Notes under the pieces: generated by a model | The model's input: the letters and a program-made list of their open reading frames with translations, nothing else | Databases searched by the model: none | What the model was told of the DNA's origin: nothing | Translations under genes and position numbers: made by a program | Assembly (NCBI GenBank): GCA_902789325.1 | Contig: CADANN010000030.1 | Location: forward strand, 1-63,649 | Source: an uncultured Spirochaetaceae bacterium | GTDB lineage: Bacteria; Spirochaetota; Spirochaetia; Treponematales; Treponemataceae | Direction of reading: 5' to 3' | Length of the DNA: 63,649 nt | Shown: positions 49,888-59,339 of the stretch, in pieces | Layout of the letters: each line of letters starts with the position of its first letter | Numbering within the stretch: the stretch's first letter is position 1

Positions 49888-51216
49888 ATGAAACCAAAAT
49901 CACTGACCTTTAGAATCTTCATCAACACTTTTTTTGTTGGAACTCTTATTTATTTTATCTGTGCGTTTTTATTCATTTCAAATATGTACGGATATTTTGA
50001 AAAGCAGATTTTTTCAGAACTTAAAACCGAAAGTTTATTTTTGGAAAATTCAGTCTTAAATCAACAATTGGACCATCTTTCCGAATTACAAACAGAAAAT
50101 CGTATAACACTTATCCACTCTGACGGAACCGTTTATTTTGACAATAAAGTTGATGCTGCCAAACTTGAAAATCATGGAGCAAGACAGGAATTCCTTGAGG
50201 CAAAAAACAACGGCTCAATTCAAATTTCCCGTTTCTCTTCCACAATGACAGAAAAAACTCTTTACTTTGCACGGCTTCTTCCAAATGGGGATGTCCTTAG
50301 AATCAGTTGCAATCAGCATTCTGTGTGGGTTCTTGTTTTAGGAATGAGTCAGATTTTGTTGATTATGCTGGTTATCGCAGTAATCATTTCAGGTTTGTCG
50401 GCTAACTGGATTAGTAAAAAAGTTGTTGAACCATTAAACACAATTGACTTTGAAAATCCGGAAGTTTCAGAAGTTTATGAAGAATTAAAACCATTTACCA
50501 AACGCATCATAGAAGAAAATTACGAAAAAGCGCAGAGGGAAGAACTTCGTCAGCAGTTTACGGCAAATGTAAGTCACGAATTAAAAACCCCTCTTACAAG
50601 CATTTCAGGCTTTGCAGAAATCTTAAAAGCTGGTGGAATAGATGAAGCCACAACAAAAGATTTTGCCTCATCAATTTATGATGAAAGCCAGCGGATGATA
50701 AATCTTGTAAACGACATTATCAGATTAAGCAAACTCGATGAAAAATCCATCAGTCTTGAAAAAGAAGCCTTGAGCCTGAGAGAAATGTGCCGCGAAGCAA
50801 TTGAAGCTGTTTCTGTTAATGCCAGAGCAAAAAATGTATCTATAAATCTTACCGGAGACTCCGGCTTAATCAATGGTGTACGGCCTGTTATTTATGAAAT
50901 GGTTTTTAATCTGATAGACAATGCCGTAAAATACAATGTTCCGGACGGAAAAGTAGAAATCAACATAAAAAACTTTATGGAATCAAACCGGGTATTTTTT
51001 ACAGTCCAAGATACAGGAATCGGAATCCCAGCCGCAGAAAAAGACCGAATTTTTGAACGCTTTTACAGAATAGACAAAAGCCGCTCAAAACAAAACGGCG
51101 GAACAGGGCTTGGCCTATCAATTGTAAAGCACGCCGCAAAATATCACGATGCCAGCATTCTTGTAAACAGCGAAGTTGGAAAAGGCAGCACTTTTACGGT
51201 AATTTTTCCAATGTAA
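49888..51216 (+). CDS. phoR: Sensor histidine kinase, PhoR type
   Basis: A 442-residue membrane kinase. TM1 (about 10-33), an extracytoplasmic region of about 110 residues, and TM2 (about 145-168) are followed by a short linker. The HisKA domain has FTANVSHELKTPLTSISGFA (phospho-His, about residue 232) and the HATPase domain has the N box FNLIDNAVKYN, the G1 box QDTGIGIP, FERFYRID and the G2 box GGTGLGLSIVKHAAKYH. It phosphorylates the PhoB-like regulator. No PAS domain is evident. SD AAGGAG lies about 11 bases before ATG 49888. A repeat at 49764-49864 separates it from phoB. Confidence 0.88.
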   Translation: MKPKSLTFRIFINTFFVGTLIYFICAFLFISNMYGYFEKQIFSELKTESLFLENSVLNQQLDHLSELQTENRITLIHSDGTVYFDNKVDAAKLENHGARQEFLEAKNNGSIQISRFSSTMTEKTLYFARLLPNGDVLRISCNQHSVWVLVLGMSQILLIMLVIAVIISGLSANWISKKVVEPLNTIDFENPEVSEVYEELKPFTKRIIEENYEKAQREELRQQFTANVSHELKTPLTSISGFAEILKAGGIDEATTKDFASSIYDESQRMINLVNDIIRLSKLDEKSISLEKEALSLREMCREAIEAVSVNARAKNVSINLTGDSGLINGVRPVIYEMVFNLIDNAVKYNVPDGKVEINIKNFMESNRVFFTVQDTGIGIPAAEKDRIFERFYRIDKSRSKQNGGTGLGLSIVKHAAKYHDASILVNSEVGKGSTFTVIFPM

Positions 51217-51218
51217 AT

Positions 51219-51235
51219 TTTACATAAACTTAACA
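51219..51235 (+). promoter_or_regulatory. Candidate Pho box upstream of the Na/Pi cotransporter
   Basis: TTTACA-TAAAC-TTAACA, one base different from the site before phoB, 2 bp after the phoR stop and 45 bp before the cotransporter start. Confidence 0.6.
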
Positions 51236-51279
51236 AAAATAATATTCTAAAACTTCACTTCCTCTGTCATATTAACAAT

Positions 51280-52965
51280 ATGATTTGGAATGTAATATCT
51301 CAGATTGCGGGTTTTATTGGTGCTCTTTGTCTCCTTCTTTTTGGAATGAATATGCTTAGCAACGGTATTCAAAAGGGGGCCGGAAGCGGGCTGCAGAAGT
51401 TGCTTGGAAAAATTACTGGGAACCGTTTTTATGCGGTGCTTACTGGAATCGGGGTTACTGCCATTATCCAGAGTTCAGGAGCTACGACTGTTATGGTGGT
51501 TTCCTTTGTAAATGCTGAGATTCTGACTCTGGAGCAGGCAATCGGCGTAATTTTTGGTGCAAACATTGGCACTACAGTCACTGCCTGGATTGTATCTTTT
51601 TTTGGATTCAGTTTTTCCATAGCGGCTATGGCAATTCCTCTTTTTGGATTGGGCTACATCATTAAATATTTTAAGAAATTCCGAATCCATAATTTTGCTG
51701 AATGTTTTATGGGGTTTGCTCTTTTGTTTATGGGGCTTGGGCTTCTTAAAGAAAGCCTGGAACTTGGACCTGCTGCTGCAAGACTTTTTACAGCAATAAA
51801 CAGCTGGGGAATTGGAGGAATCTTTTTAGGCGTGCTGATTGGTGCCATTATCACAGCTCTGATTCATTCAAGTTCCGCCATGACTGCAATTGTTCTGACT
51901 ATGGCTGCCAATGGAAGTTTAAGCTGGGAACTTAGCGCAGCAATCGTTCTTGGAAGTAACATTGGTTCAACGGTAGATGCGGTAATGTCCAGTTTTGGTG
52001 CCAGCGTAAATGCCCGCCGTACAGCCCTTGTTCATGTGGCATTCAATGTTACGGGAACAGTCCTTGCCCTGCTAATTTTTAAACCTTTTCTTCAACTTAT
52101 AGATTTTATTGTCCCACTTAAACCTTCTGAAAATATTACAACTCACATTGCAATGCTTCATACAGTTTTTAATATCTGTGCGACTTTGTTGTTTATCCCT
52201 TTTGTTAATCAGATTGCAATAATTGCTCGTAAAGTCATTAAAGGAACTTCAGAAGAAAAAGACGAACATTACCATCTTCCTGCAATTCTTCCTCATTCAA
52301 GAATCAGTGCAGATTTATATTCCTACCAGATTCAGACTGAAATTACAAAAATGAGCGCAAAAGTTATGGAAATGTTTGATTCTGTGTGCAACAGTTTTGT
52401 AAATCCACAAAAAGCAGATGAAGAAAACGACCATGTAAAATATCTTGAAAACTACATTGATGAAATGAACGCCGCCATCACCGAATTTTTGCAGAAATGT
52501 TCGCGTCTTCCAAATGCAAATCATAACGATCGCCAGCATTTTTCTTCCCTTCTGCATGTAACTGATAATCTTGAGAATCTCAGCGATGAAACCTGTTCTT
52601 TGATGCACACAGTACGAAAATATGTAACTGACACGGAATACAAAACGGATTCAAAACGCAGTCACGAAATCATGGATTATGTTGAAAGTGTCCGCATTTT
52701 CTTTGAACAGACTTGTGTCTACTTCACAATCGGTTCCTCAGCCGAAGAACGACTTTCCGGTGAAGCAATTGAACAAAAAATTGACAGAACTAAAAAAGAG
52801 CTCAAAAAGGCCAGCCGTAAACGTCTTGAATCTGGTGCCGATGTAAAAGAAGAACTTAATTACATGGATATGGTTCGCAAAATTGAACGAGCCGGCGATT
52901 GTGTTTATTCGATTTTGCAGTGTTTGCCGTTCCCTTGTGTTCGCTGCCCTCAATGTTGCTACTAA
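51280..52965 (+). CDS. Na/Pi-cotransporter family protein with PhoU-like domain, altered C-terminus
   Basis: A 561-residue phosphate importer. The membrane part (about 1-320) has the two family repeats with QSSGATTVMVVSFVNAE (about residues 67-83) and HSSSAMTAIVLTMAANG (about 195-211), the QSS/HSSS Na+-phosphate motifs. The cytoplasmic C-terminal part (about 340-545) is PhoU-like helical. The last residues (CLPFPCVRCPQCCY) look unrelated and come from a GC-rich repeat-like sequence (about 52920-52980), so the normal C-terminus is probably replaced. A broken partial copy of the gene lies just downstream (53000-53162). A Pho box precedes it. Confidence 0.9.
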   Translation: MIWNVISQIAGFIGALCLLLFGMNMLSNGIQKGAGSGLQKLLGKITGNRFYAVLTGIGVTAIIQSSGATTVMVVSFVNAEILTLEQAIGVIFGANIGTTVTAWIVSFFGFSFSIAAMAIPLFGLGYIIKYFKKFRIHNFAECFMGFALLFMGLGLLKESLELGPAAARLFTAINSWGIGGIFLGVLIGAIITALIHSSSAMTAIVLTMAANGSLSWELSAAIVLGSNIGSTVDAVMSSFGASVNARRTALVHVAFNVTGTVLALLIFKPFLQLIDFIVPLKPSENITTHIAMLHTVFNICATLLFIPFVNQIAIIARKVIKGTSEEKDEHYHLPAILPHSRISADLYSYQIQTEITKMSAKVMEMFDSVCNSFVNPQKADEENDHVKYLENYIDEMNAAITEFLQKCSRLPNANHNDRQHFSSLLHVTDNLENLSDETCSLMHTVRKYVTDTEYKTDSKRSHEIMDYVESVRIFFEQTCVYFTIGSSAEERLSGEAIEQKIDRTKKELKKASRKRLESGADVKEELNYMDMVRKIERAGDCVYSILQCLPFPCVRCPQCCY

Positions 52966-52999
52966 CGGAGGAAGGGGCATCAGGTAAAAATTACCACCT

Positions 53000-53162
53000 A
53001 AAACTACACTTCCTCTGTCATATTAATATAAATAACTGGGAATTAAGCGGAATTCTTTTAGGAGTTCTGATTAGTGCCATTATCACAGCTCTAATTCATT
53101 CAAGTTCCGCCATGACTGCAATTGTTCTGACTATGGCAGCCAATGGAACGTTAAGTTTGTAA
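53000..53162 (+). pseudogene. Remnant of a duplicated Na/Pi cotransporter gene
   Basis: 53000-53024 copies the leader of the intact gene (ACTTCCTCTGTCATATTA, 51256-51273). It is joined directly to 53029-53158, a copy of the interior 51795-51925 encoding GILLGVLISAIITALIHSSS then AMTAIVLTMAANGTLS. About 520 bp of the 5' coding part and everything after the copied stretch are missing. The fragment keeps high identity, so the duplication is recent or under conversion. Confidence 0.8.
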
Positions 53163-53169
53163 AATTTTT

Positions 53170-54006
53170 CTACAAATATCTTTTCATTTCACTGCCAATA
53201 ACACCGGCGTAAAGTTCAATAAGATTTTTTGCCGGACTGGAATTGATTTTTTGAAAAAGCACTTCTTCTATCTGAAAAAAGCCAACATCGGCACTCATAC
53301 TAACTTCAATTTTTATGGGTTTTTCCTGACCTGCAAGTATTTTTACCTTTTCTATAGAGTTGGCTGAATATTTATGAATATCACCAACAGATGGCGTTTT
53401 ATTCAGCTCCATTGGGATGCGGGCACGTCCTTTTGTCATGTCACATCCATCAGCAATAAGAATGAGTCCAGCTTCAAGAGAAAAAATTTTTCGTGTACCC
53501 ATGTGGCCAAGAATTCCTTCAAAAGCCATAGATCGGATTACAACACGACGGTGGAGATTTTCAGGGCCAGGAAGAGTTGTTTTCAGAATACGGTTAATAA
53601 GGTCTGCAGCAAGAATTCCAGAATAAAGTTCATGATCCTGGCGACCAATAGTCATCCCAAAGTCGTGCATAAAGCTTGCAATAATTATCGCCGAAACACT
53701 GTCCGCAAAAGAACCACACTGTTCATTTTCCAAAGAAGTTTTTATTCCAGATTGATAAAGAATTTTCAACATTTTCAGTGCATTTTTGCAGACTGTCCGC
53801 ATATGAACCGGTCCATGATCATTATAACCAAGGCGCACAATTGAAACGCTGTTAGCATAATCCTGGATTGCCTGAACTTCATCATCATCAATCAGAAGTT
53901 TCATTATTTTTAGTGGAAGTAAATCCTTATCTTCTGTCAGTTCAATTATTTCTTTTGTTAGAGTAATTAGTTTTTCGTTTACGCTTATTTCTTTTGGAGA
54001 TTTCAT
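53170..54006 (-). CDS. HD-domain phosphohydrolase-like protein
   Basis: A 278-residue cytoplasmic protein. GYNDHGPVHMRTV (about residues 59-71) and SFMHDFGMTIGRQDHELYSG (about residues 109-128) supply the H...HD...H/D metal ligands of the HD superfamily, and the later LILIADGCDMTKGRARIP gives the last conserved Asp. This form is close to the HD hydrolases found in many spirochaetes and archaea; the natural substrate is unknown. It lies 8 bp downstream of the phytase-like gene on the minus strand and may be the last gene of that transcript. Its 3' end meets the duplicated cotransporter remnant. Confidence 0.75.
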   Translation of the reverse strand: MKSPKEISVNEKLITLTKEIIELTEDKDLLPLKIMKLLIDDDEVQAIQDYANSVSIVRLGYNDHGPVHMRTVCKNALKMLKILYQSGIKTSLENEQCGSFADSVSAIIIASFMHDFGMTIGRQDHELYSGILAADLINRILKTTLPGPENLHRRVVIRSMAFEGILGHMGTRKIFSLEAGLILIADGCDMTKGRARIPMELNKTPSVGDIHKYSANSIEKVKILAGQEKPIKIEVSMSADVGFFQIEEVLFQKINSSPAKNLIELYAGVIGSEMKRYL

Positions 54007-54014
54007 ATTCTTTT

Positions 54015-55280
54015 TTAGAATTTTATAGTATAAACTACGTCATCTTCCGGCTTGTCTGCACCTGGAAGAATTTTCTGGCAGAGCCTGTTATCTTTTTCAA
54101 TCAAGGCAAAATCATTGTCGTTCGCAACACAGATTGTGTGATTGTCTTTAAGCCAAAGGCCTTCAAGTTTGTCGTGACCGTAACTGATTTCTGCAACTAA
54201 ATCTGTAACAAGTTCTTTTTTTACAAAAGTAATTCCAGCATCAAGAACTTCTGCCTGTGTACACTGCTCCAAAGTTTTTCCGTCAATCAGCATACCATTC
54301 TTAGAAGTCATGTCGCCGTTTACATCCGCAGCATCTTTTAAGTTGATTTTGAAAAGGTACTTGTGGGCATTTTCTTCTCCTGCAAACTTTCCGTCTCGTT
54401 CAATTACGATGAATTCGTCATTGGAAAGGGCTGTAATTCCGCAACAGGAATCGGTTTCCTTATTCTGCTGGTACAGATACTGCCATATTTTTCCTGTGGC
54501 AAGTTCGAATTTTACGATTCGGATAAGGCGGTTATTTACAACTTCCTTTTTTGAAGGATTGTACAAAGTTGACTGCATGATTCCAACCAGATACTTTTCA
54601 TCCGGTGTTTTTGCAAGTCCTTCCATGCCACGGTTTGCACGACGATTTGCAAGAACTGCTGGAATTTTTCTACCATTTGTTGTCATTCCATAAGGGCTGA
54701 TTCTTTCAAGCTCAACACCTTTTTTAGAAAAGTGAACGATGTGAGGGCCGTATTCATCTGAAACCCAGAAAGAGCCGTCTTTCATTGCAACAAGACCTTC
54801 GCTGTCTAAGCCATATTCGTCAAGTCCAAGAATTCTGTCGTTCAGGTCGTAGGCAATTTCTCCAGTTGCACCTTTACCTTTTGGGTTAGGAAGCCCTGTA
54901 ATTTTTTTGCCGTCAGGAGCCTTTAATGGAATAGCTTTTATTTGTTTTACAGATCCATCTTTCTGAAATTGAAACAAACCGATTTCTGGATTGAATTCTG
55001 GTACTGGGAAAAGTTTTCCTTTTCCTTCCGGTCCTTTGAAGTCAATGTTTGGGCCTCGGTCTGTAATCAGATAAAATTTTGAACTGTCACCTGGAAATGC
55101 ACAGGCATCAGAACCAAAACCACCTTTACGAACTTCTACGCCGTCTTGTGTAGTAGTTAATGTTTTAAATGGAACTTCACTACCTTCTTTCCCCGTCTTT
55201 GTTTTTACAGTTTTAGCATAAAGTGAAATTGCACAAAGAGAAATAATTGCAGTGGTAATTGTTGAATATATTTTTTTCAT
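54015..55280 (-). CDS. Exported phytase-like esterase domain protein
   Basis: A 421-residue protein with a signal peptide (KKIYSTITTAIISLCAISLY-A). The mature part is a beta-propeller-like family annotated as esterase-like activity of phytase: FPGDSSKFYLITDRGPNIDF, GLDEYGLDSEGLVAMKDGSF then WVSDEYGPHIVHFSKKG, NRGMEGLAKTPDEKYLVGIM, and KLEGLWLKDNHTICVANDND. It probably releases phosphate from organic phosphates in the periplasm, in line with its place among phosphatase genes. ATG 55280 follows AAGGATTG; TTG two codons upstream is less likely. A repeat (55310-55436) separates it from phoA. Confidence 0.82.
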   Translation of the reverse strand: MKKIYSTITTAIISLCAISLYAKTVKTKTGKEGSEVPFKTLTTTQDGVEVRKGGFGSDACAFPGDSSKFYLITDRGPNIDFKGPEGKGKLFPVPEFNPEIGLFQFQKDGSVKQIKAIPLKAPDGKKITGLPNPKGKGATGEIAYDLNDRILGLDEYGLDSEGLVAMKDGSFWVSDEYGPHIVHFSKKGVELERISPYGMTTNGRKIPAVLANRRANRGMEGLAKTPDEKYLVGIMQSTLYNPSKKEVVNNRLIRIVKFELATGKIWQYLYQQNKETDSCCGITALSNDEFIVIERDGKFAGEENAHKYLFKINLKDAADVNGDMTSKNGMLIDGKTLEQCTQAEVLDAGITFVKKELVTDLVAEISYGHDKLEGLWLKDNHTICVANDNDFALIEKDNRLCQKILPGADKPEDDVVYTIKF

Positions 55281-55309
55281 AATCAATCCTTAAAAGTATT
55301 TAAATGCGT

Positions 55310-55436
55310 TAGGGATTGGAGCAGTGCCGTAAGGCAAACAGGGGCTGTTGTGTAACAGCAGTCCCTGTTCGGAGGCGAAAGCCGGAGCTGCGGAAAGCCC
55401 GGCGGCAGCCTGTCTGCCGCAACGCCCTGATATTTT
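55310..55436. repeat. GC-rich palindromic repeat between phoA and the phytase-like gene
   Basis: About 125 bp that begins GCGTTAGGG (55307) and ends GCAACGCCC. It contains TGCCGTAAGGCA, CTGTTgtgtAACAG, AGGG/CCCT and GGCAGcctgtCTGCC stems. Composition contrasts with the AT-rich genes on both sides. It resembles the other palindromic repeats of this genome and has no coding support. Its edge touches the phoA stop. Confidence 0.6.
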
Positions 55437-56920
55437 TAGTCTTTCACAACCTTAGTAAGTTTTGCCATTTTCTTGTAGATTTCTGTGTTGTCGTAGAAGC
55501 CTTTGAATTCTTCCTGACCTGCACCTAAGGCAAATACTGGAACTGGCAAACCTGTATGACTGTTTGAAGTCCAGCCCAATCCTGCCTTTGCATTCAAAAT
55601 GTGAGTGATTGTAATTGTAAGTGGCTCGTAAGTTCCGTACAAATCATATTCCTGCTGATTTCGACTCTTGTCGTTTTTGATTGTCTTCTCGTAAGCTGTC
55701 TTGATACGTCCAAGTTCGTAGTCTGTAAGAACAAGTCCGCCATTTTTATCAGAACCATTTGAACCTGGAAGTTTAAGACCAAAGAGTTTTTCTACATCCG
55801 CCATAACAGTTTCAAAACTTGTACCGTTCTTTTTGTAAGACGAAACATAATCTGAATCAAACTTTGCATAAGAGATTTTCTGGCCGTCCAATGTGCGGAA
55901 GAACAAGTTGTAGTCAGTTCCTGCATAACCAATTGTAAGTCCGCCAGTTTCATGGTCTGCAGTTACAAGGATAAGGGTTTCTTTAGGATGTTTATTATAG
56001 AAGGAAATTGCTTCTTCTACGGCTTCGCTTAAGGCAAGTGTATCTGCAATTGAAGAACGGGCATCGTTTGCGTGGCAGGCCCAGTCAACTTTTCCACCTT
56101 CTACCATCATGAAAAAGCCTGTTTTGTTATCAAGAACTTCAATACCCTTGCGAACATAATCGCGGAGAGCCCATTCGCCATCTTTACGGTCATTGTCGTA
56201 GCTCATAGAATCTGCATCTGCCAAAGCCTCGGCAATAACAATAGCCTTATCTCCATTTTCAAGATTTGAAGCTGATTTCTGATTAAAGCAAACTTTGTAA
56301 CCTGCATTTGTGGCAAGTTCATAGATAGAAGTTTTGTCCTTGTTCTTATCCTGAGGTTCCATTAAAGCACCACCAGCAAAATAATCAAAGTTAGATTCAA
56401 CAAGTTCAAGTCCAATTGGGTAGTTTGACTTGCGGCTGGCCTGGTGAGCGTAAGTTGCAGCAGGAGTTGCGTGGTTCAAGTTTACAGTTGAGATTACGCC
56501 AATCTTCCATTTTTTCTGGTCACGAAGCTGTTCTGCAATTGTGCGGTATTTGATTTTCTTTGTAATATCCACATTGATTGAAGAAGAGTGTGTTTTGTAA
56601 CCAGTGAAAATTGAAGTTGCAGTTGAAGCAGAATCTGGAGCAAAAGATGTGGCATCGTAAGTGCTTGCAGAACCAGCTACCGGGAACTGATAGAAGCTCA
56701 AGGCCTTCATTTCTGGTGAATCACTAGGATTTTCTGATTTCTTTACAACATCAACAATTCCAGCGGCATCTTTACCTGTGTAGTAAGCGGCACTCTGAAT
56801 CTGTGGGTAGCTCATTCCGTCTCCAACAAATACGAAAACGTATTTTGGATTAGCTGCATGAAGTGCAGTAGTTGCAGCAAGAAGAACTGCTGCCGAAATA
56901 ATTGTTTTGATTTTCTTCAT
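55436..56920 (-). CDS. phoA: Alkaline phosphatase
   Basis: A 494-residue exported enzyme with a signal peptide (MKKIKTIISAAVLLAATTAL-HA). VFVFVGDGMSYPQIQSAAYY (about residues 28-47) holds the metal Asp. FAPDSASTATSIFTGYKTHS (about residues 92-111) contains the nucleophilic Ser in DSAS. ATPAATYAHQASRK, GGKVDWACHANDA and LILVTADHETGGLTIGY supply the remaining Zn/Mg ligands (DH, H). It hydrolyses phosphomonoesters in the periplasm. It lies 11 bp after the metallophosphatase gene, so both are on one transcript. Confidence 0.92.
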   Translation of the reverse strand: MKKIKTIISAAVLLAATTALHAANPKYVFVFVGDGMSYPQIQSAAYYTGKDAAGIVDVVKKSENPSDSPEMKALSFYQFPVAGSASTYDATSFAPDSASTATSIFTGYKTHSSSINVDITKKIKYRTIAEQLRDQKKWKIGVISTVNLNHATPAATYAHQASRKSNYPIGLELVESNFDYFAGGALMEPQDKNKDKTSIYELATNAGYKVCFNQKSASNLENGDKAIVIAEALADADSMSYDNDRKDGEWALRDYVRKGIEVLDNKTGFFMMVEGGKVDWACHANDARSSIADTLALSEAVEEAISFYNKHPKETLILVTADHETGGLTIGYAGTDYNLFFRTLDGQKISYAKFDSDYVSSYKKNGTSFETVMADVEKLFGLKLPGSNGSDKNGGLVLTDYELGRIKTAYEKTIKNDKSRNQQEYDLYGTYEPLTITITHILNAKAGLGWTSNSHTGLPVPVFALGAGQEEFKGFYDNTEIYKKMAKLTKVVKD

Positions 56921-56931
56921 TTCTAATTCTC

Positions 56932-58020
56932 CTATTTCTTAAATCTCTTGTTCCAGTCAAAGTCAAACTTAATTGTGAACTGGCTATCGATATCAGTTTC
57001 GTAACGGTTCAATTCTGTAGAGTATGTTTTGATAATAATCTGATTGTTTGCAAGGTCGAATTCCATAAGGCGCATCCATCCGTCACCACTTGCATGTGCG
57101 TTCAAACCAAGGAAATCATCAATTTCTTTACGACCCTGGTAGTCAGACAAAAGCTGGTAAACTTTATAACCGGCATCATTTGTGTCGATGCGCACAAGTT
57201 CGCCTTCTTCGCTGTGTTTTTCATCTTCGTGCCATCTAAAATCGTGACCACAAGTTACAAGGAAAATCTGTTTGTTTTTAGAAATGAGTTTGTCCCAAAG
57301 CTGCTGTGCAGAACCAGGATTTTTTGCTCTAAGCTTATCATCAAGATATTCAGCTGTACCTGGAGCTGTTGGTTCGTAACGGGCACCAAGGAATTCGTGA
57401 ACATTAAGAATTACTGGAATGTTTTTGTTTGCATCAAGAACTTTCTGAGCCCATGCAATATCATCAAGGTCTGGTTCAGTCTGAAGCCCAAGCACCATAA
57501 TTTCTTTTCCATCAGCTGTGAATTTTGCGTATGAATTGGCACCTATTTTGTCTGCACTAGAGTACCATTTTTTTCCTGCAAAATGTTTGCTGTTTGGACC
57601 GAAATATTTTGCATAAGTTTTCAACCCTTCGATTGAATGGTTTTTCTGGCTGTCATAGTCATGGTTACCTGGAACCATAAGATAAGGCACTTTGTCATCA
57701 AGAATGCTCATTGCATCATCAGCAATTTTCCATTCTGAATCTTTTTCTGCACCGTTCTGAACAATGTCTCCAACATGAATTGCAAAAGCAATATCTCCGC
57801 CATTTTTCTTTGAATTATCTGCAATGTACTGCATCTGGCGTTTGTAAATATCACCGTGATCATATGGATAAGGTGGATTTGAATCACGCTGATAACGATA
57901 GTCACAATAATTCTGAGTATCCGAAATTACTGCGATAGAAAATTTTTCTGCAAATAAAGCTGAAGATACAGCAACTAATGCAGCCGAACAAAGAAGAGTC
58001 TTTTTTAATTCTTTCTTCAT
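56932..58020 (-). CDS. Exported calcineurin-like metallophosphatase
   Basis: A 362-residue protein with a signal peptide (MKKELKKTLLCSAALVAVSS-ALFA). Metal-binding motifs in order are IAVISDTQNY (D-x-Q in place of DxH), AIHVGDIVQNG (GDxV), YLMVPGNHDYD (GNHD), ILNVHEFLGA (H) and LVTCGHDFRWHED (GHxH-like). This is the dimetal phosphoesterase fold. The substrate could be a phosphomonoester, a nucleotide or a diester. It leads the phoA transcript. Hexamers TTAACC-N5-TTCACG (58140 to 58124 on the minus strand) about 105 bp upstream could be a weak Pho box. Confidence 0.88.
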   Translation of the reverse strand: MKKELKKTLLCSAALVAVSSALFAEKFSIAVISDTQNYCDYRYQRDSNPPYPYDHGDIYKRQMQYIADNSKKNGGDIAFAIHVGDIVQNGAEKDSEWKIADDAMSILDDKVPYLMVPGNHDYDSQKNHSIEGLKTYAKYFGPNSKHFAGKKWYSSADKIGANSYAKFTADGKEIMVLGLQTEPDLDDIAWAQKVLDANKNIPVILNVHEFLGARYEPTAPGTAEYLDDKLRAKNPGSAQQLWDKLISKNKQIFLVTCGHDFRWHEDEKHSEEGELVRIDTNDAGYKVYQLLSDYQGRKEIDDFLGLNAHASGDGWMRLMEFDLANNQIIIKTYSTELNRYETDIDSQFTIKFDFDWNKRFKK

Positions 58021-58136
58021 AAAAAATCCTTGCGGCTGGGATTCTGATTTTGCAATTTTTGATTTTTAAATTGCTGTTTGTACCCAGTGGCAAGACTAAT
58101 TTATTGGCACAAAATTAAATTTTCGTGAAGTGATGG

Positions 58137-59339
58137 TTAAGGATTTGTAAAATGTTTTTTATTGGTAATAATATTTCCTGCAATAATCGCCGTAAGTGGT
58201 GCCGTCATGGCAAGTCCAAAGCTTCCTGCAATTGTGTTGATGATTTCTGAAGCCACAATATTGTTATTCAAAATATTATAAATTGGTGTTCCCTGAGCCA
58301 TAAAAGTCATGAGCATGGCAATGCAGGTTCCTGAATATGCAAGAAGTAGAGTGGTGGTCATAGTTCCCATGGCGGCACGGGCAACTGTTAATCCTGATTT
58401 TATAGCTTCCTTTTTGGAAATGGTTGGGCAATTTCTCACAACTTCAGACACAGCAGATGTAATATCCACACTTAAGTCCATAACTGAACCGCTGGCTCCA
58501 ATACAAACCGAAGCCATAAAAATCTGGGTAAGATTCAAATCCTGAAAACCAGAATAAAGCAGCGCTTCCGAATTGTGCATTACTGCTCCGTGAATATGAA
58601 AAGTTCTGCTGCAAATCACAGAAAGAATCATGGCAAAAAGAATTCCGCTCATAGCCCCGCAAAATGAGGCCAAAAGTTTTTTATCAAAGCCGTAAACAAG
58701 AGCCAGAATAATAAAGGTCATAATTGCAACCGCTATCAGCCCAGTGAAAATTGGATTAAATCCTTTAAGAAAAAGTGGAACAAGAATTTTCCACAAAACC
58801 AAAATTGTGATTATGAACGAAAGGACTGAACGAAGTCCAACACCTCTTGCAAACACTACCAGAAAAATTGCAAAGGCTAGGGCAAGAATCAATTCTCCAT
58901 CCAACCGATAATAATCAATAAGATTTACAGAAATGATTTCCCCGTCATCATGATGCACCACCGCCTGAGCCTGATCACCAGTCCTAAAAAGTTTATCCTG
59001 AGAAAGTGCACCACTCAGCATGTTCCAGCCCTCAGAGGTCTGTCCCCTAAATCTTCCATTCAAAAATCGTATTTTGCAAACCTGCTGGCCGGTGCGAATA
59101 AGACCAGTGTCTATCAAACTAGAATTGTCCACTTCTTCAACCAGTACTTTGCATTTAACTGCGTCCCTAAATTGGTATGCACCTTCAAACCCTGTAGGAA
59201 TTACCAGAAGTGCAACTATGAACAAGAGGGACAGACCTATAAGAAGTTTGGGGGCGTTGTGGGGAGCTCCCCGCAGAGGGGATAGGACGCAACGAAGTGC
59301 GGCCGCAAGAGGAGACTTCCCCTTCCTAAGATGCTTCAT
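58137..59339 (-). CDS. YibE/F-like membrane protein with repeat-derived N-terminus
   Basis: About 400 residues. After a TM at about 29-48 there is an extracytoplasmic beta region (about 50-135), then six to seven further helices with MASVCIGASGSVMDLSVDIT (about residues 274-293) and ARAAMGTMTTTLLLAYSGT, typical of the YibE/F family. The role of that family is unproven, although it often lies in transport operons. Residues about 4-27 ([20 protein letters not shown]) are encoded by a palindromic repeat also present inside pstB. ATG 59339 overlaps the phoU stop (ATGA) with AGAAAGG upstream, so it is coupled to phoU. Confidence 0.82.
   Translation of the reverse strand: MKHLRKGKSPLAAALRCVLSPLRGAPHNAPKLLIGLSLLFIVALLVIPTGFEGAYQFRDAVKCKVLVEEVDNSSLIDTGLIRTGQQVCKIRFLNGRFRGQTSEGWNMLSGALSQDKLFRTGDQAQAVVHHDDGEIISVNLIDYYRLDGELILALAFAIFLVVFARGVGLRSVLSFIITILVLWKILVPLFLKGFNPIFTGLIAVAIMTFIILALVYGFDKKLLASFCGAMSGILFAMILSVICSRTFHIHGAVMHNSEALLYSGFQDLNLTQIFMASVCIGASGSVMDLSVDITSAVSEVVRNCPTISKKEAIKSGLTVARAAMGTMTTTLLLAYSGTCIAMLMTFMAQGTPIYNILNNNIVASEIINTIAGSFGLAMTAPLTAIIAGNIITNKKHFTNP
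59257..59330 (+). repeat. Palindromic repeat copy A, coding the YibE/F N-terminus
   Basis: It shares with 60541-60617 a nearly identical core (GGATAGGACGCAACGAAGTG then CGGCCG, and AAG.GGA.ACTT.CC) and matching ends (GTTG.GGGG ... CCTAA). On the minus strand it is translated as K-S-P-L-A-A-A-L-R-C-V-L. Confidence 0.85.

Noticed and set aside
55316..55528. 70-codon frame over the repeat upstream of phoA
   Set aside because: It lies on the palindromic repeat and antisense to the phoA end; no coding evidence.
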